Shown one piece after another: positions 12,999-13,096 of a DNA stretch of 13,096 nt. The notes under the pieces were generated by a model. It saw only the letters and a program-made list of their open reading frames with translations. It did not search any database and was not told the origin of the DNA. A program made the translations under genes and the position numbers. This DNA is from an uncultured Clostridia bacterium (GTDB lineage: Bacteria; Bacillota; Clostridia; Christensenellales; Borkfalkiaceae). The number at the start of each line of letters is the position of its first letter. Positions within the stretch are counted from its first letter, which is position 1. The stretch lies in NCBI GenBank assembly GCA_937912025.1, contig CALDOZ010000054.1, positions 1-13,096 of the forward strand. Reading direction: 5' to 3'.

Positions 12999-13096
12999 AA
13001 AGGCATATTTACATCGCAAAACTGCGTTACTGCTTAGGTTTAACACTTCGATAACCAAAAAGGTTAATCTCAGCGTTTCACCTTCGCGAGCCTTGT
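12975..13096 (-). other. Open frame entering from the right edge, doubtful
   Basis: On the minus strand a frame is open from the window edge for 39 codons to a TAA at 12975-12977, inside the rpsU terminator. The peptide has a hydrophobic stretch (LRLTFLVIEVLNL) and a basic end. No ribosome site, start or domain can be judged, and the stop lies in the loop of another gene's terminator. It may be the tail of a converging gene or chance coding in a repeat. Confidence 0.2.

Overview
The window is AT-rich chromosomal DNA from a low-GC Gram-positive bacterium, most likely an uncultured gut-type member of the Clostridia. The evidence is the CIRCE-controlled hrcA-grpE-dnaK-dnaJ order, a DnaK of about 600 residues without the segment added in Gram-negative DnaKs, the downstream prmA / mtaB / HIT / rpsU neighbourhood, strong AGGAGG-type ribosome sites and TTGACA/TAAAAT promoters. 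The taxonomic call is inference. All confident genes lie on the + strand.

Layout. 1-96 is an open frame entering from the left, either the tail of a protein or part of a dispersed repeat. 223-1413 is a compact GH29 alpha-L-fucosidase-like enzyme with its own promoter and terminator. 1461-3722 is one transcription unit. It starts with a strong promoter and a long structured leader RNA that ends in an intrinsic terminator just before the first ribosome site. It then encodes a 48-residue zinc-ribbon protein, a SPFH/band-7-like protein with a C-terminal two-helix membrane anchor, and a single-pass protein with an Asn-rich linker and a Ser/Tyr-rich outer domain. 3745-4416 is trmO (tsaA), which appears to be transcribed as a leaderless mRNA. 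4618-9616 is the heat-shock operon: promoter, perfect CIRCE operator, hrcA, grpE, dnaK, an intergenic hairpin, dnaJ, a YjzC-like small protein, and a strong terminator. 9665-12648 is a second unit: two tandem paralogous small proteins, prmA, mtaB and a HIT hydrolase, all tightly packed. 12686-12998 is rpsU with its own consensus promoter and terminator. The last 100 bases hold no recognisable gene.

How the genes fit together. The heat-shock unit makes the DnaK machine and the repressor (HrcA) that silences it through CIRCE. The prmA-mtaB-hit-rpsU part is translation-related: ribosomal protein L11 methylation, tRNA t6A37 methylthiolation and ribosomal protein S21. TrmO acts on the same t6A37 nucleotide as MtaB. 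The least understood part is 1461-3722. Its leader can form mutually exclusive helices built from two duplicated short sequences (positions 1513/1625 and 1599/1634), which suggests an attenuating riboswitch or other RNA switch controlling an envelope-associated zinc-ribbon/SPFH cassette.
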